This document shows, in pieces, positions 21,673 through 60,400 of a stretch of 64,000 nt of DNA. Where the stretch lies: assembly GCF_001649575.2 (NCBI RefSeq), contig NC_051434.1, positions 5,386,980-5,450,979 on the forward strand. Reading direction: 5' to 3'. The translations under genes were made by a program, and so were the position numbers. Each line of letters starts with the position of its first letter. Within the stretch, counting starts at the first letter, position 1. Source of the stretch: Kryptolebias marmoratus (taxonomy: Eukaryota; Chordata; Actinopteri; Cyprinodontiformes; Rivulidae). The notes below the pieces were generated by a model. That model had not been told where the DNA came from and searched no databases. It was given only the letters and a program-made list of their open reading frames with translations.

Positions 21673-22569
21673 AACCCCAGAGCAGTTCGTTCTGGTTCCA
21701 CTCGCAAACAAATATCATTTCAGAGACAGATTAGTTCTGGTCCATAAGAAAAATAACCAAAAACTGAATTAAAAATAAAGGTTTTATTTTTTTAACCTTG
21801 TTGACTGAAACAAAGTTCTATTTTTCAGGTGTTTCCACAATTTACAGAGATGTGCTTTTAGATAAAAAAGACTAATGCAGAGACTCAAATGTTTCTAATA
21901 AAACTAGACTGGTCAATTAAATTAATTTGTGGTTTTACATTGTTGCTGTTTTGAAAATCTTTGACTGAGTTGTAGATAAATTTGATCAAACCTCTGGATC
22001 TTTCTAGCGAGTCTTTGAAGTATAACAACATCCTTAAATCTTGTTGAATAATTATTTAAATCTTTGTAAAAAAAAAAAGAGCTGCTGTGGTTTCAGATGT
22101 TTGGCCAAATAAAGCCAAATGTAAGCGAGTAACTTGTTATTTTATTTCTTATTTGTTTAGAGATCAGAAACGTGGACTTTATTAAAGGGACAAAAAGACA
22201 AACTGATGATTAATTTAACAAGTTTGGATTCTTTATTTTTTTATGTTTTCCTTTTTGTTATCAGAGTTCAAATTGTTTGAAAATTGTTCTGTAAACTTAT
22301 TCATTCGGCAATAAAAAAACTCTTTTAGTTATAAATCTTTTTTTTTTTCACACAGTACATTTCAACAAACATGTATTATAATTTTCAGATTCCCTCTTTG
22401 TAATTATCTAGAACAGAAAACATTCAGAATATCAGCAGGATAATACCCAGAATATAAACTATATTTTAGATACAAATCACAGATTTTGCATCCTTCCTCC
22501 TCATCGTGTTTTCTTTACCTGCTTGTTCTTATTCATGGTCACGGTGAGCTTGTAAAGAAACGATGTTTT

Positions 22570-22584
22570 CCACCAGATGTCACT
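22570..22584 (+). promoter_or_regulatory. CTCF-like motif
   Basis: CCACCAGATGTCACT fits the CTCF core CCASYAGRKGGCRSY at 14 of 15 positions (one G to T). It lies between the zinc-finger cluster and npr1. Confidence 0.35.
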
Positions 22585-22972
22585 GTCGGGTCTAAACATG
22601 AATAGAAATGGGAATTTATTCAAGCTTTTAACACTTCAACTAGAACTTAAAGCCATAAAACTGTTACACATTTACTTTACATCATTTACATTACTGCTTT
22701 ATTTTTATTTAACAGCTGTAGAAGATGAATCTTTATTGTTGGATGCCAGAATGTCCACCACAGCAAATTATCTGTCTCCGTCTCCTCCTGCCTCTAGTAA
22801 CCTGAAGAAATATTGATCAGGACTTTAAAAGTTTAAAAGAGAGTTTGTCTCTAACTAGGGATGGTTTAAAGCTTCTGAGCAGTCTTGTGTGTAGTCCAGG
22901 TGATGTTAATCCTAAATCATACAGAGAAGGCAAACTGACCTATTTTTGGTTTGTTTGTTTCACTTGCCGACA

Positions 22973-23322
22973 TGGTGGGGCAGTGGTTGGAGCTGTCGCC
23001 TCACAGCAAGAAGGTCACAGGATCGTCTCCTGGCCTTTCTGTTTACATGAGTTTACATGTTCTTCCTGTGCACATGTGGGTTTACTCTGGGTACTCTGGT
23101 TTCCTCCTGCAGACCAAAAACATGCATGTTGGGTTCATTGTTAACTCTAAATGATCCCTGGGTGTGAGTGAGAATAGTTGTCTGTCTCGTTTGTCTCTGT
23201 GTGTCCCTGTGATGAACTTGTGACCTGTCCAGGACGTCCCCCCGCCTCTCGCACTGCTGGAGACAGACACCAGCTCTCCGCCACCCGGAGAGGAGAAGCA
23301 GGTAAATAAAATGGATGGATGG
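22973..23322 (+). repeat. SINE-like dispersed fish repeat
   Basis: The order of blocks is one I recognise from many fish genomes: GGTGGGGCAGTGGTTGGAGC, CGCCTCACAGCAAGAAGGTC, a tRNA B-box-like stretch, ACATGTTCTTCCTGTG, GGTTTCCTCCTGCAGACC, ATGCATGTTGGGTTCATTG, TGATGAACTTGTGACCTGTC, CCGCCTCTCGC, and a terminal ATGGATGGATGG. About 350 bases, moderately diverged. Class not certain from sequence alone; target duplication not found. Confidence 0.6.
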
Positions 23323-24868
23323 CGTATGCTTCTGTTGTCGTTGAGATTTCCATGTTTTAATTGTCTTCACGCCGAGCGTTAACGCCTCGTCACTCAGCCA
23401 CCGGTCCAACCTGTGGACTGTTGTCCTCTGTGGACTGTTTACCAACCCACCCGTCATGTGGGGTGGTGTGTTCACATCAGTCAAGACAGGTGCTTGTTAC
23501 GTCGCCTGGGGAGGAATTCCAGGCCTCCAGTGTTTGTAGTTTGAGTTGGTGAAAACCCACATCTCTGTTTAGTTATTTTGCCTCTTTAAACTGCATGTTC
23601 ATTACTGCTCAGTTAATGTTTGTTTGTTTTTTTGTTGTTGTTTTGCCCAACAGAAACAGTAAATCCACATTCTCGACAGAGAAGACGTCTAATATCAGCC
23701 TAAACAAACAACTAAACAGATGTGATGCCAGCTACAAACAGTCCGTTTTGATTCCTGATTGTTTTAGTTACTTTTCCCTTTAAATTGAGCTTTTACTCTT
23801 CTAAAACACTAAACTGGCTGCTCCTCATGAAACAATAGTTTTGTCAGTTTTCATTTTAAAAGTTATTGCACCTGTTGAACTTCAGCATCTCTTCAGTTTT
23901 TGTTTTTTTTCACCACACGATGTGTGGTTTATTGTTTCTGAGGGTTTAGTATTTTTGTGTCGACCGCTCTGTGCCAGCAGTTAAAGAAAACGCAGTTTGA
24001 AGAATCAGGGAGAAATTTCTAAAGGAGCAAAAGGCAAACTGCTGCTCATAGCAGGGCCCCTAAATAAAAGCCTTTTCATTTTATTTTATCACTTTTTTTT
24101 ATGTTTTTGAAAGCCAATCAAAGCTCACGTTGCTACACTAACTGCTAAGATATCCCGACACTGAACAACAGTTCTTGCTCGGTGTAATCTGACTCAAACA
24201 GATATTATCTAACCAGCGCAGGAAAAGCATGTTGTCTTTGCTTTTACTCACTGTTACAGTCAGGAGTTGCTATTTTGGGTGTTAGATTGGGGAAACGACT
24301 TCAGCAGCCTAATTCGTGCAGTTGGTGACGCAAAACGAGCATTGTTTGGTTAAAAAATATCACCTAAATCAACATCTGTATGATATGCATTAATGACATG
24401 GAAAATAGCATGGAGCTTATGTTGAAAATGCAAGAATTATTTACTCTTACTGCACATAAAGATACTGAGTATTCATCACTACTCCACAGTACCAAGCTTA
24501 AAAACCCAAATTATACCTAAAAGATTTTGCTTATTGTTAGTAATCTCCAGGGTGAGGGTGGAGCATCTGAACGCTTTAATCTGATTCTTTTCTTCTTTTT
24601 TTGGCTCCTTTAAACCGAGTGTTGTTAAATTGTCGCAGAGAGGAAACCCAGTGGAGTCATTTCCCGTGACCCTCGGGTGTTCAGCCGTGATGACGCTCAC
24701 GAGGTGCTTTCATTTACAACATGTACCCTCAGACAAGGAAAGCGTCCACACACAAACGAGTGTTTTCATTAACAAGGAGGGCAGGGAGTGTGTGTGTGTT
24801 AATCTGTGTGGGTTTATGTGTGTGTGGGTGGTGATCATTTCCAGGAAGAGGTACAGAGAGGGAGAGTC

Positions 24869-24895
24869 TGTGTGTGTGTGTGTGTGTGTGTGTGT
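24869..24895. repeat. (TG)13 microsatellite
   Basis: Perfect TG dinucleotide run in the gene-free interval; spurious Cys-Val reading frames arise from it. Confidence 0.95.
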
Positions 24896-24958
24896 CACAA
24901 AGTGGCTTCCTGGTCCACCGGGTGTATCCTGTTCAAAGACCCACTCACTCAGTGGGTC

Positions 24959-24982
24959 GTGTGTGTGTGTGTGTGTGTGTGT
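24959..24982. repeat. (GT)12 microsatellite
   Basis: Perfect GT run 63 bases after the previous one. Confidence 0.95.
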
Positions 24983-25871
24983 TGTACATTAACTTTATCA
25001 ACAACAACACACACGGTTATGTCACAGCTCTTGTTGACGCCACATTCTTTGCGTTTCTGCCGTGAATAAACTTTAAAAACAAATATTTTACAGGAACAAG
25101 GCCGAGGATCAGCGCAGAGCGAAGAGAAGGCGAAGGTCAAAGTTTAATAAGAGATTGTTAAATCATTAAACTTTAACAGGTCAGGAATGTTGATGAAACA
25201 CTTAAATTATTCATGTATTGCATTATTATGTTCCCTACTTTGGGTTACACAGCAACACGCCTGATTAAAACAGAGAAATTAAACAAAAATAATGTTTAAC
25301 ACCTCATTTTATATCAATCACAGTAAATCTTTTGTACACAATATCTATATTATCAAAACTCCTTTTTGAAAGCATAATATTACCGTCGTAATCAGCAAAT
25401 TATGAGTGTTTAGTCATCCATTAAATCAATTTCCAGTTCTTTATGACATCTATTCATGAAAAAGTTGACTTTAACAATTTATTTTTAATATAATGACAAT
25501 AAAAAGTTCTTCTAAATTCACTTTCAATTAGGATTATTGGTGTTCTAACTCAAAATTCATTCATTTCCACGTTCTGTCGGATGCTGCATGCTTTTATTTA
25601 AACCATAACAACAAAAACTCTCAAGTATTTATTTAAATTGTTTCATTTTTTCTTATTATTTTGAAAAAAGCGGATAAATTTAGGTTTTTATTCTGTTTAT
25701 TTCATGGTTTTGCACACATAGATGTTCATGAACTGATTGTTCTGACTGTGAATTTCACACACAAAGACCAGAAATGAAGCAGAAATGTTGCAATGAAAAA
25801 AACATCCTATCTCATCATCTTCTCTGTGTTTAATCAAATGTAAAAGCTTCTCCAGGGGCTGTTCCTTAATC

Positions 25872-25940
25872 CAGCGGTTCTCAAAATTGGGTTCAGGACC
25901 CCGCAGCGGGTCACTAGCCACCACCTGAGGGTCCTCAAGT
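25872..25940 (+). mobile_element. Relic of a hAT-type element, one terminus only
   Basis: CAGCGGTTCTCAA followed by TTGGGTTCAGGACCCC and a CGGGTCACTAGCC-type segment is the characteristic 5' end of a vertebrate hAT family (CAGNGGTTCTCAA termini). I cannot find the matching inverted end, so the 3' boundary is only nominal. Confidence 0.45.
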
Positions 25941-26259
25941 AAATTTTAGAAATCAAATTAATAGTAAAAGTGACTGCTGAAGGCAAGTTTTCACCATAAC
26001 TGTAACAATCATAATAAATGTATGAAAGTCATTATGTCCTCAGGTTTGTGAAAGTAAACCGACCTATGCAGCTGTTTTTGGGTCTGAAGCTGATATTTCT
26101 GTGTTAATCTCAGACAAAACTGCCAGTTTGAGTTAATTCGAATTAAATTAGATTAAATCTATAAGGTTTTGCTGTCAGTGATTGTCTAACTGAGGAAACC
26201 AAGCAGGAGAAAAGCGCTCAAGTTCCCATTTAGTTGGTTTTGCGGCAGCAGCTGCCTCT

Positions 26260-26283
26260 GGTTCTGGTTCTGGTTCTGGTTCA
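26260..26283. repeat. Short GGTTCT hexamer array
   Basis: About four consecutive GGTTCT units, 200 bases upstream of the CpG-rich npr1 promoter. Confidence 0.8.
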
Positions 26284-26479
26284 GGAGAGCAGCTGAGCAC
26301 CAGGGGGCTCCAGAACCACACGGGGTTCCGGGCCGACTGATGAAGAACCCCACTTTTAACTGAGCAGCACTTTGACCCGAACAGAACAAACTGTGTTTTA
26401 ATGTAAGTGATTTGGTTCTGCTTTCCTCTCCGAACAGATGAATTAATTCTTACAGCCAATCAGCTTCGGGTCTCCTTCA

Positions 26480-26791
26480 GGGCCTAATTGATTCCCGCCG
26501 CAGACCCGCACGCGCACGCGCCCACACAGCGTTATCACGACTCTGCCCCTCGTGCCCTCTCTTTTTCTACGTCCCTCTCCAAAAATGCGCGCGCGTGGTG
26601 GCGCGCGGCCGCGTGGAAGGTTGAACGTTGCTGGGACTTTCTTCCTCTTCTTCGTTTCCCGGACTGTGTGCCGGAAACGTGCCGGGAGCAGCGGCGGAGA
26701 GGAAAACATCTCCTCCTCCTCCTCCTCACTCTTCTCCTGTCAGCTGGGAAACATGGAGCCGCAGGAAGCCGCGGTCTGAGGACCTGAACAG
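26480..26791 (+). promoter_or_regulatory. npr1: npr1 CpG-rich promoter and noncoding first exon
   Basis: A sharp local rise in CpG (CGCGCGTGG, GCGCGCGGCCGCG around 26,585-26,615) leads into a CTCCTC-rich leader. It ends at a strong donor, ACAG|GTAAGG (exon edge 26,791). A matching acceptor, CTGTTCCCTGCAG, precedes the first npr1 coding exon at 30,276. No other gene starts nearby on this strand. No TATA box, in keeping with mammalian NPR1 promoters. Transcription start not determined. Confidence 0.6.
26753..26779 (+). promoter_or_regulatory. Upstream ORF of 8 codons in the npr1 leader
   Basis: ATG with a favourable A at -3 (GAAACATGG) opens MEPQEAAV and stops at TGA 26,777-26,779, twelve bases before the splice donor. 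If the transcript starts upstream of it, this frame would be translated before the npr1 start and could dampen or condition receptor synthesis. Inferred from sequence only. Confidence 0.4.
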
Positions 26792-29700
26792 GTAAGGAGG
26801 CACCGACCCAAGTTCATAGCGGCTGCGGAAACACGACTCCCGGTACCGGAGGAGGACCGGTACCGACCCGGTGCAGAAAATGAACAAACCAGAGGATTGT
26901 TTCTGACACCGAAGACCAACAGAGCAGTCAAAATGTTCTTTACTGTTTTTTTCCTTCTTCTAATCAGCCTCAGCTGCAGCTGGAAATGTTCAAACCAGAC
27001 AGAGAAGTTAAAGTTTTCAGTCATTTTCATCTGATAATGAAATTAACCTGTTAGTCATATACAGAAAAGTAACATGTTGTCTAATTACTTAACGGTTTTG
27101 CTTTTAATTGAACATATTTGTTTTATCTTCTGCTCTGATTATGATTTTTTTTGCAAACGTGTGCCCTTCTGAGGGACAAAATCGCACATTTTAGGATGAG
27201 ATGACACCATTTCTGAGCTCAGAAGCTAATTGGGGGAAACAAATCAGCAATGACAGAAATAATAATAAAAAAAAACAATCAAAAGTCTCTGATTGATTTG
27301 TTATGCTGATCTATGAGGAGAGACTCATGAATTTAAATTAAATTCTTTGCTGTTCAGGACAGGTGCTTTATTTCTGAATTGTTATCCTGCAACAACCTGA
27401 GCTGCATTTTGAATAACTGGATCAGTGCTTGTGTTATTATGCATTAACTGGAATTTGGTGAAAAGGCTGAATGTTTCTCGTCTCGTATGCGTCAGAACAA
27501 AAATATCCACTCCGTATGCAGACATTCAAACATGCAGCATTTAGTTAATCTAAGCAGAGGTTTCAGCTGATGTTATTTGTTATTACTGAGCTGAACAGAA
27601 GGTTAAGAAACACAAGGTGAATCCTAAATGTGTTTGATCCTCTGAGACTCTGCTGCTGTTTTGTAAGCCTTATATAAGACCGAAGGCAGCAGGAGAACAA
27701 TGGCACACAAACACAAACATATTTACACACATGTGCACTATTGGTGTGTCTTTTATTAGTGTTTATTTAAGTTTTCATAAATTTTATATCCACTAAAAAA
27801 AGAACAGATATGTAATTAATATTTATCGTTTATCAAAACGTGCCATTAGAGAGCAGGGACTATTTTTAATGCTGGTTTTCATCATCAGCCCAGTAGGAGA
27901 GCAGCTACTGTCTCCTGGTCATCACCATCCTCCAGCGCATGCAGCGCAGGTTTAGCTGCAGATATTTGAGTTTCTCTTATTTCACGAATCTTTTCTGAGA
28001 ATCTTTCTGAGACTAATCGAAGAAAAGCTTCGATTCTGCAGCATTTAAACAACAACAGTGAATGCTTTTGAAACTGTCTCCATCGAAACGTCTCCCTTCA
28101 GCTTCACTCTCAGGTCTCCATCAGCCCGCGACATCGCGCTTCGTTGGAAACCGTTTACTCATTACTCAAACGGTAAATACGGTCGGAGCAGTGTTTAACC
28201 AGCAATTATCTCCTAACAGCTCAGTTGTGGACATTACTTCCACGTCTGTGGACCCTCAAACACACATGGGGCCCACATTGAGCTAACGGGTAACGCTTTA
28301 TGGATCCCACATGGAAAATCTGGCCGAGTTCCCCGATGCCGGACCGGCTCCTCAGGGGGGGATCCATTATTTCTGAAATGTTGAATTCATTCAGAAAAAA
28401 AGCTAAACAGAAAACAGAAGGTGACTCACTATGGTTTTGTTTGGAAAATAAAGAATAAGTTTGGGTTGTGTTTTATCCTGGGGACACAGTTTTATGCAGG
28501 CAATGTTCTCATTTTATCCTCAAAACAGAAAAGGTTGTTTAAGGTAGTGGACAGACTGCATTTTTTCAGATATTACGTTATTTTTTGTCTTTTAAATGTA
28601 TTCATATTAAAACTAAACTGTTCTTTTGCTTATATGAATGAGTGTCACTGTGAGTTTAGTAGTCTTGTTGCCTGAGTAATGAAGCTGTTCTTTCTGATTG
28701 TTCGTAAATGTAGCTTCCAGATATCAGGTGATTAAATGTCGTGTTGAACTGGAGTCGCATCTTATTAGGTCCAGGTAGTACGAGCGGGAATCTGCAGTGG
28801 AGTTAAATATTTCGCTCTACCGTGCAGAATAAAACGGCTTTCACTCAAACAAGATTATGGGAACTAAATGAACAAAAAAAAATGAGTCAAAAAGCTAAGA
28901 TTCTGTGGCAACAGATGTCCACGCATCACGTTAGAGCTATTTCCAGTGTTTTTTGTCCTGTTGTAAAGACCATCCTTTGACAAAGGACAATGGTGCAACG
29001 TAAGGGGCTGTTGGGGAGGAGTTGGCGACTCAAAATTGTGAGAAAAAAAGGCAAATTTTTAGTTGTAGTCTCACTGAATTCTGAGTATTCTGCGTGTTGC
29101 ACTTCTGCATCTGAGTTCTGCCTTTTTCAGGATGTTATTAACAGTAAATACTTATCAGTTTTTGACATTTATAAATCAATTGAGAATGTCTCATGTCCAG
29201 GTCGTTATACATCAAATAATCGCTCATAACCGTCACCTTTACTAGGTAGTGGGGGGGGGGGGTGTCTCGCTGTGTTCAGCAGATCTGTGTGAATCAATGC
29301 TCTGTGGTGTCTTTGCACCAGCTTGCATCCACTGTTAAACCTCCACCTGAGGCAGAGATGGAAAGACCGCAGTTCCTAATATTTCCTCTCCACTTCCGTC
29401 GTTGTCTCATTGTTGAGCTCAGAGATGTGCAGGACTCTGAAGTTATGCATGTTAGCATGTTTTGCTCTTTCAAAGATGTTTTTATAGAATCAAGTTTCAG
29501 TCAAAACAAAAAGATAAGTCTATTACTTTGTGCTGAGTTATGTAATCGCAGCCAACAAAAGGAGTTTTATTATCCAAAGACTGGTGTTAAAAGCAGTAGT
29601 ATGGTAGGTCTGTAAGGGTTAGCTTCAGACTGTCTTTGAGTATTAGCTCCTGCCTTGTTTCCATCTCTTTTCTGTGCATCTTCTCCTGGTCAGCTGGCTG

Positions 29701-30275
29701 CACCTGCAGCCCTTTGCTGTGAAACTCACCCTCCAAAACAGGAAGTCTGTAATCTTCCACAGGTTGTTGAAGGTTGCACATAATTTACAACAACAACTCT
29801 CGGTTGTATCTCAGCATATGTAAACAAAACCTTTTGTCCGGAACAGGAGTGGCCATGTTTTCTTTTCACATGCTGACATTTTCAAACTCCAGTTTTGAAA
29901 ATGTAACCGTAGATGAGCATGAGAAACAAGCGTCCAGTTTCAAAATTTTACAAAGGACAAACTATTTATTCACAAAATGACAAGACTAGCTATTGAGGCT
30001 GATGTTTACCACATAACCATGTGTATCTGTCAGTTGCATAGTCATTAAACAAAAGAGATCAGTGTGGTTAAAATACATTGTGTGTGTCTCTGCTGTCAAA
30101 TAATCTGTAGGACATACATTTCTCTTTTGTCAGGATAGTTTTATCCAGAGGTTTTGTATTGTCATTTATACGAGAGGCATGAAGCATTGTTTTTTCTCCC
30201 TGTAGCTTGTCAGACAGGTTGTTTTACACACAGGTCATGCTGTTTGATAACTCAAGTGTTATCTGTTCCCTGCAG
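26792..30275 (+). other. npr1 intron 1 (leader intron)
   Basis: 3.5 kb between the noncoding exon donor and the first coding exon acceptor. It contains a G12 run (29,251-29,262) but no coding frame that I recognise. Confidence 0.5.
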
Positions 30276-30308
30276 AACGTCTGTCAGGCAGTGAAACCCT
30301 TCCTCATC

Positions 30309-56359
<26,051 letters not shown>

Positions 56360-56521
56360 CCAAGGCCTAAAGGAGACGGACAGAGAGGACTTGTGCCAGA
56401 ATTACCCTGTCTGATGGGTTTAAAGTCACAAATCAGAGGCTGAACTGGGATCACCAGAGATAAACTGTAGAGAAACAGATACAGACATGAAGAATGTTTT
56501 ACTGTAAAATAAGGCTGTGTA

Positions 56522-56534
56522 AATAAAAAATAAA
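56522..56534 (+). terminator. npr1 poly(A) signals
   Basis: Two overlapping AATAAA hexamers (56,522-56,527 and 56,529-56,534), 163 bases after the npr1 stop codon. Confidence 0.6.
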
Positions 56535-57125
56535 ATGTGTATTGTTACTGTGTTGTTGTTTAAAAAAAAAAACGTACCGGAAAAAATCTGGACACTCCTT
56601 GTCAATTATATTTTAAAAAGACTACCTAGTCTAAAAGTAAGAAAACAAAAAATAAGAAAACAGTCAAAACAGCTAAGTTTCACAGTTAAGTTTGAGGTTC
56701 CCGTGTATAACATTTCAGGTGAATCCAACTATTAAATCTTTGTGAATCACATCTAAGTCCTATCAGTTAGTTTTGATCACACATAAATACAATATTTTGA
56801 TTCTGTTTAACCAACTTTTATATGTATTTTTTAAATATTCAATCAAAAGTGGCAAGAGTTAATTGAATACTTGGGTTATACTGAATAAACACATGATTAA
56901 ACAATAAGATACACAAATTCATGTATTTAAAGTATTACCAGTTCAATAATACTTTGGAGTTTTAGCAGTAAGTACGGTTTTTGCAGTAATCAGACACAAT
57001 AATAGGAGTCTAATTGTATTACTCGTAGCTTATTGTTGTAATTTATAGTCATGATGATTTGTTAGTTCTTTGTAAACAAGGTGAAGTGGCGTGCATGCAG
57101 GTGGTCCCTAGCATAGTACGCCAGG
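56535..57125. other. npr1-ints3 intergenic spacer
   Basis: AT-rich stretch between the npr1 poly(A) signals and the ints3 promoter. I see no gene or repeat in it. Confidence 0.5.
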
Positions 57126-57486
57126 GATTGGCTCCAGATATTCTCAACAGCTATTGGTTCACGCTAACGTCACTCAAATAAGCGAGTAAGCTGATTGGTC
57201 CTTGAGCGGCGTGGTTCCCGCCCCGTCCCTCAACTCCGTCGGTGCGGATGTCCGTTATGTTACTGTGGTCGGACGGTGTCACGGAGCAGGACTCATAGTT
57301 CAAGCTATCTTCAAATAAGTTTTAAAAACACATATTAACAGGCTGAAGTGATTCACAGCAAGGTTGTGATCCGGACCACAGCCCCGGACTCTTCATTACA
57401 CCGATACAAACACCTATAACACCCGTGCACCGGCAGTCCCATCCCTTCAGAGCTCCGCGGGGCCCGGCGAGGCGCGGCGGGAGCAG
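57126..57486 (+). promoter_or_regulatory. ints3: ints3 promoter with three inverted CCAAT boxes
   Basis: Inverted CCAAT boxes (ATTGG core) occur at 57,126-57,131, 57,152-57,157 and 57,193-57,198. Between the second and third, TAACGTCAC (57,164-57,172) is CRE-like. CpG density rises from about 57,210 into the first exon. This is the usual look of a broadly expressed, NF-Y-driven promoter. Confidence 0.55.
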
Positions 57487-60400
57487 ATGGAGCCTGCACC
57501 GGCGAAGGCGAAGCCACAGGGCCGGCTCCTGGTGTCCACCCCGCTGGATGCCAAAGACGAGTTAGAGGAGGTAGGGAGATCCGGGTTGGCGGCCCAAATG
57601 GAAAATGTTACTGTGAATGAACCGGGACGGAGTTGGCGTACAGGCGGATAGAATCAGTTTTATTTTTAAAGTAGCAGAAGGTACAAAGACATGATGGAAC
57701 CATTTTATCAACTGCAAGCTGCTAACAGGCTAGTTAGCAATGCTAGCAGAAGGGTAGGAGCGGTAGTTCAGCAGAGTTGTCCTTGTACGTGCGTGGACAT
57801 ATTGTTCAAGACGTGAAGCTCATTGAGAGGCAGTTGTGGTGTGGCTTGGTGTTTGTGCTCTCGGAGATGCTGTGTTGGTGATTTGAAGCCTTAAAGCTTT
57901 TGGAGTTTAGCCTAGCATGCTAATTCAACGTAAACATATGGATGAGACCTATGTGACAGTTGCGCATGCGCCTTGTTTCACATGTCAGAACTATTTAGAG
58001 CCTGACAGTTGATCTATTTAATGTTTAGTAAATTAAATAAATGTTATTAATTCATAACACCGTCCCGGGGGTTGTTGAGTATTTGTTTAAGGAAACAAAT
58101 CAAACAGTGTGTTTTTTTGTTAACTTAACAGCGCTATGTTTTATAGATGTTGTGATTGTTTATTTTGTGCTAGTTTGAAGCTTGACATATTATTGGCCTT
58201 TAGTTGTTCCTATATATAGTAATAAAAGTGGATTGAACTTACAATTTGCTTGTGAGTTGCCATTGTTGTGTAATACGTTGTCATTCTACAGGCCTGTGTA
58301 AAGATTGTAAATTTGTTGTGTCTGTTTGACATTTGACCTTTTTGTGTTTGTGGTAGTCTTGCTGGGTTTGACTTTTTATTGATTTATCTTTATAGTCAGT
58401 TATATTTCAGTTGTTTTACACTATGTATACACTGGTGTGTTGATTTGATGCAGTCTGCATCTTTTAAACAGCTTCTCTTTTATACAGCTATCTCTATTAT
58501 ATGATCATTGCAGACCACTGTCCTAAAATTTATGAATACAATCAGTGAATCTGCTGATATGGTTCATTTCTAGCTGTGCATAAAATTACAGGTTGCTCTA
58601 TTCTTGTTCTTTTGCATATTTTACTTGCAAAGATGCATTACATTTTGGTAGCTTACAAAGGCTCTATTCATTTGTAAATGTGTTTTTCTTTCCTTTATTT
58701 AAGAGATGTGCTATTACTTTGCTGGTCATCATCATTCCTAGCTGGCTAATGCATCTGCATTGGTAAAGGGAGTGATCCTAGTGTTTCCTGTTTTGTTTTT
58801 ATATGTTTGATATTGGGTTTGTGTGCAGAGATTGGAGCGATGTGTTGGAATTGTCCAGGCACTGACCAATGGGCTTTCAGAGAGAGAGGCCAACGATGCA
58901 CTCACTGCCAATGTAAGAACCACACATTAGTACAAGTACTCTGACAAGTATTACCTCTAATACTATGACCAATACTACACTATAAATATAAGGAACACAA
59001 TAGTAACAGAAGCTTCTTCAACAACAATACCTACTCTTGATTTGTTTTGTTTTTTTATGCTGTACTTATTATATTTATATAAAACCTGACTTCAATATTT
59101 ATTTTTATTTTTTCAAACATTTCTAACTGTTTAGTTTCAGTATTTTTTATATTGTTTCTTTTTCCATTGAGTATTTTTTCTTATAATTGCAGCTGAAGTT
59201 AATGGATTCTGGTTTTTGCATTTGTTTTTATTCTTATGTAACTTTGATGCTTACGTTTTTTTATGAGATAAAGCAGGCTGCGTTGTGACTGTACAATAAT
59301 AATAAAAAGAAAATAATTCATGTTTACCTGTTCGAAAGGTTTGTAAAGGTCAACAGCAGCATGAGGAGGTATGTCTTGGTTTGTTTACTCTCGTCCTCAT
59401 GGAACCAGCCCAGGCACAGAGGGTGAGTCACCTCTGTATATTTAGTCATTTTTTACATACTTGTAGCTGCGACATCATAACCTTACGGTATGTTTTTGTT
59501 TGCACAGTGTTACCGAGACCTGACACTGGTGAATAGAGATGGAATGAACATAGTTCTAGTAAAGATCAACCAAATACTGATGGAGAAGTTCCTCAAGCTG
59601 CAGGATGTTCCAAGAACACAAGTAAGCTCAGTTGTTGTACACAGAAATGCACACTAATGAAAACATTTATACAAGTACCTGGAACGTTGTGGTTATTAAC
59701 ATCAGGGTTTGTGTGTACAGCTGGTGTGGCTGGTCAGAGAACTGGTTAAGAGCGGAGTGATTGGAGCTGATGGTGTCATCATGACGCTTCTGAAGCAGAT
59801 TGCAGGTCAAACTCTTGTGCATCACATCTGTTATGTCAAAAATCAAGCTCCGTCCCAATTTAATGCTGCTGTTTGCTTTCTGCAGGTGGAGATATCTCCA
59901 CAAAGAATCTGTGGTTGGCTGAGAGTGTCTTAGACATCTTGCTCGATCAAAAGTAAGCTTCACTCACATCTACTGTATAAATGCTGTTGTAACTTGTAGG
60001 GTGCTCCTAAGCAAAAAACAACAACAAACAAACAAAAGTGTCCTTCTTGCTAGCTGCAGATTTACTAAGTGCTTTTATTTTGAAGCAGTTGAATATTTTT
60101 GTTGTGAAGTAGCTGACTTGTCTGTTCTTTGAAGGGAGTGGGTGTTGAAGAGTGGGATGCTAATAGCGATGTCAGTCTACACCTACCTCCGCCTAATTGT
60201 CGACCACGGAGTCCCAAACCTGTTGCCTCTGCGCCAGAAAGAAGTCGATTTCTGCATCAGCATGCTGAGGGAAAAGGTAGTGAAAGGGGGAACTAAAAGA
60301 GAGGAATCGTAGCTGTTTCTAATTCCCTGGTCGTCGCATTGCTAACCTCATGGGTTTGTGTCTCTGTAGTTTATGGAGTGCCTCATCATTGGCAGAGATC

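Larger units (their letters stand above)
21673..26479. other. Gene-free interval between znfD and npr1
   Basis: I find no exon with a recognisable protein match. The znfD poly(A) signal AATAAA is at 21,774-21,779. The rest holds a CTCF-like site, a SINE-like repeat, two GT microsatellites and a hAT relic, listed separately. It may include distal npr1 regulatory DNA, but nothing in the sequence shows this. Confidence 0.5.

Noticed and set aside
22973..23322. A functional tRNA gene at the head of the SINE-like repeat
   Set aside because: Only the B-box-like stretch is recognisable; no cloverleaf can be drawn and the rest matches a dispersed repeat.
23053..23484. 143-codon - strand frame
   Set aside because: Covers the SINE-like repeat; no protein-like features.
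24630..25069. Cys-Val-rich frames of up to 120 codons
   Set aside because: Translated GT microsatellites.
30207..30308. Upstream in-frame ATG for npr1 at 30,207
   Set aside because: A good acceptor ends at 30,275, and the ATG at 30,309 gives a proper signal peptide and near-human length.
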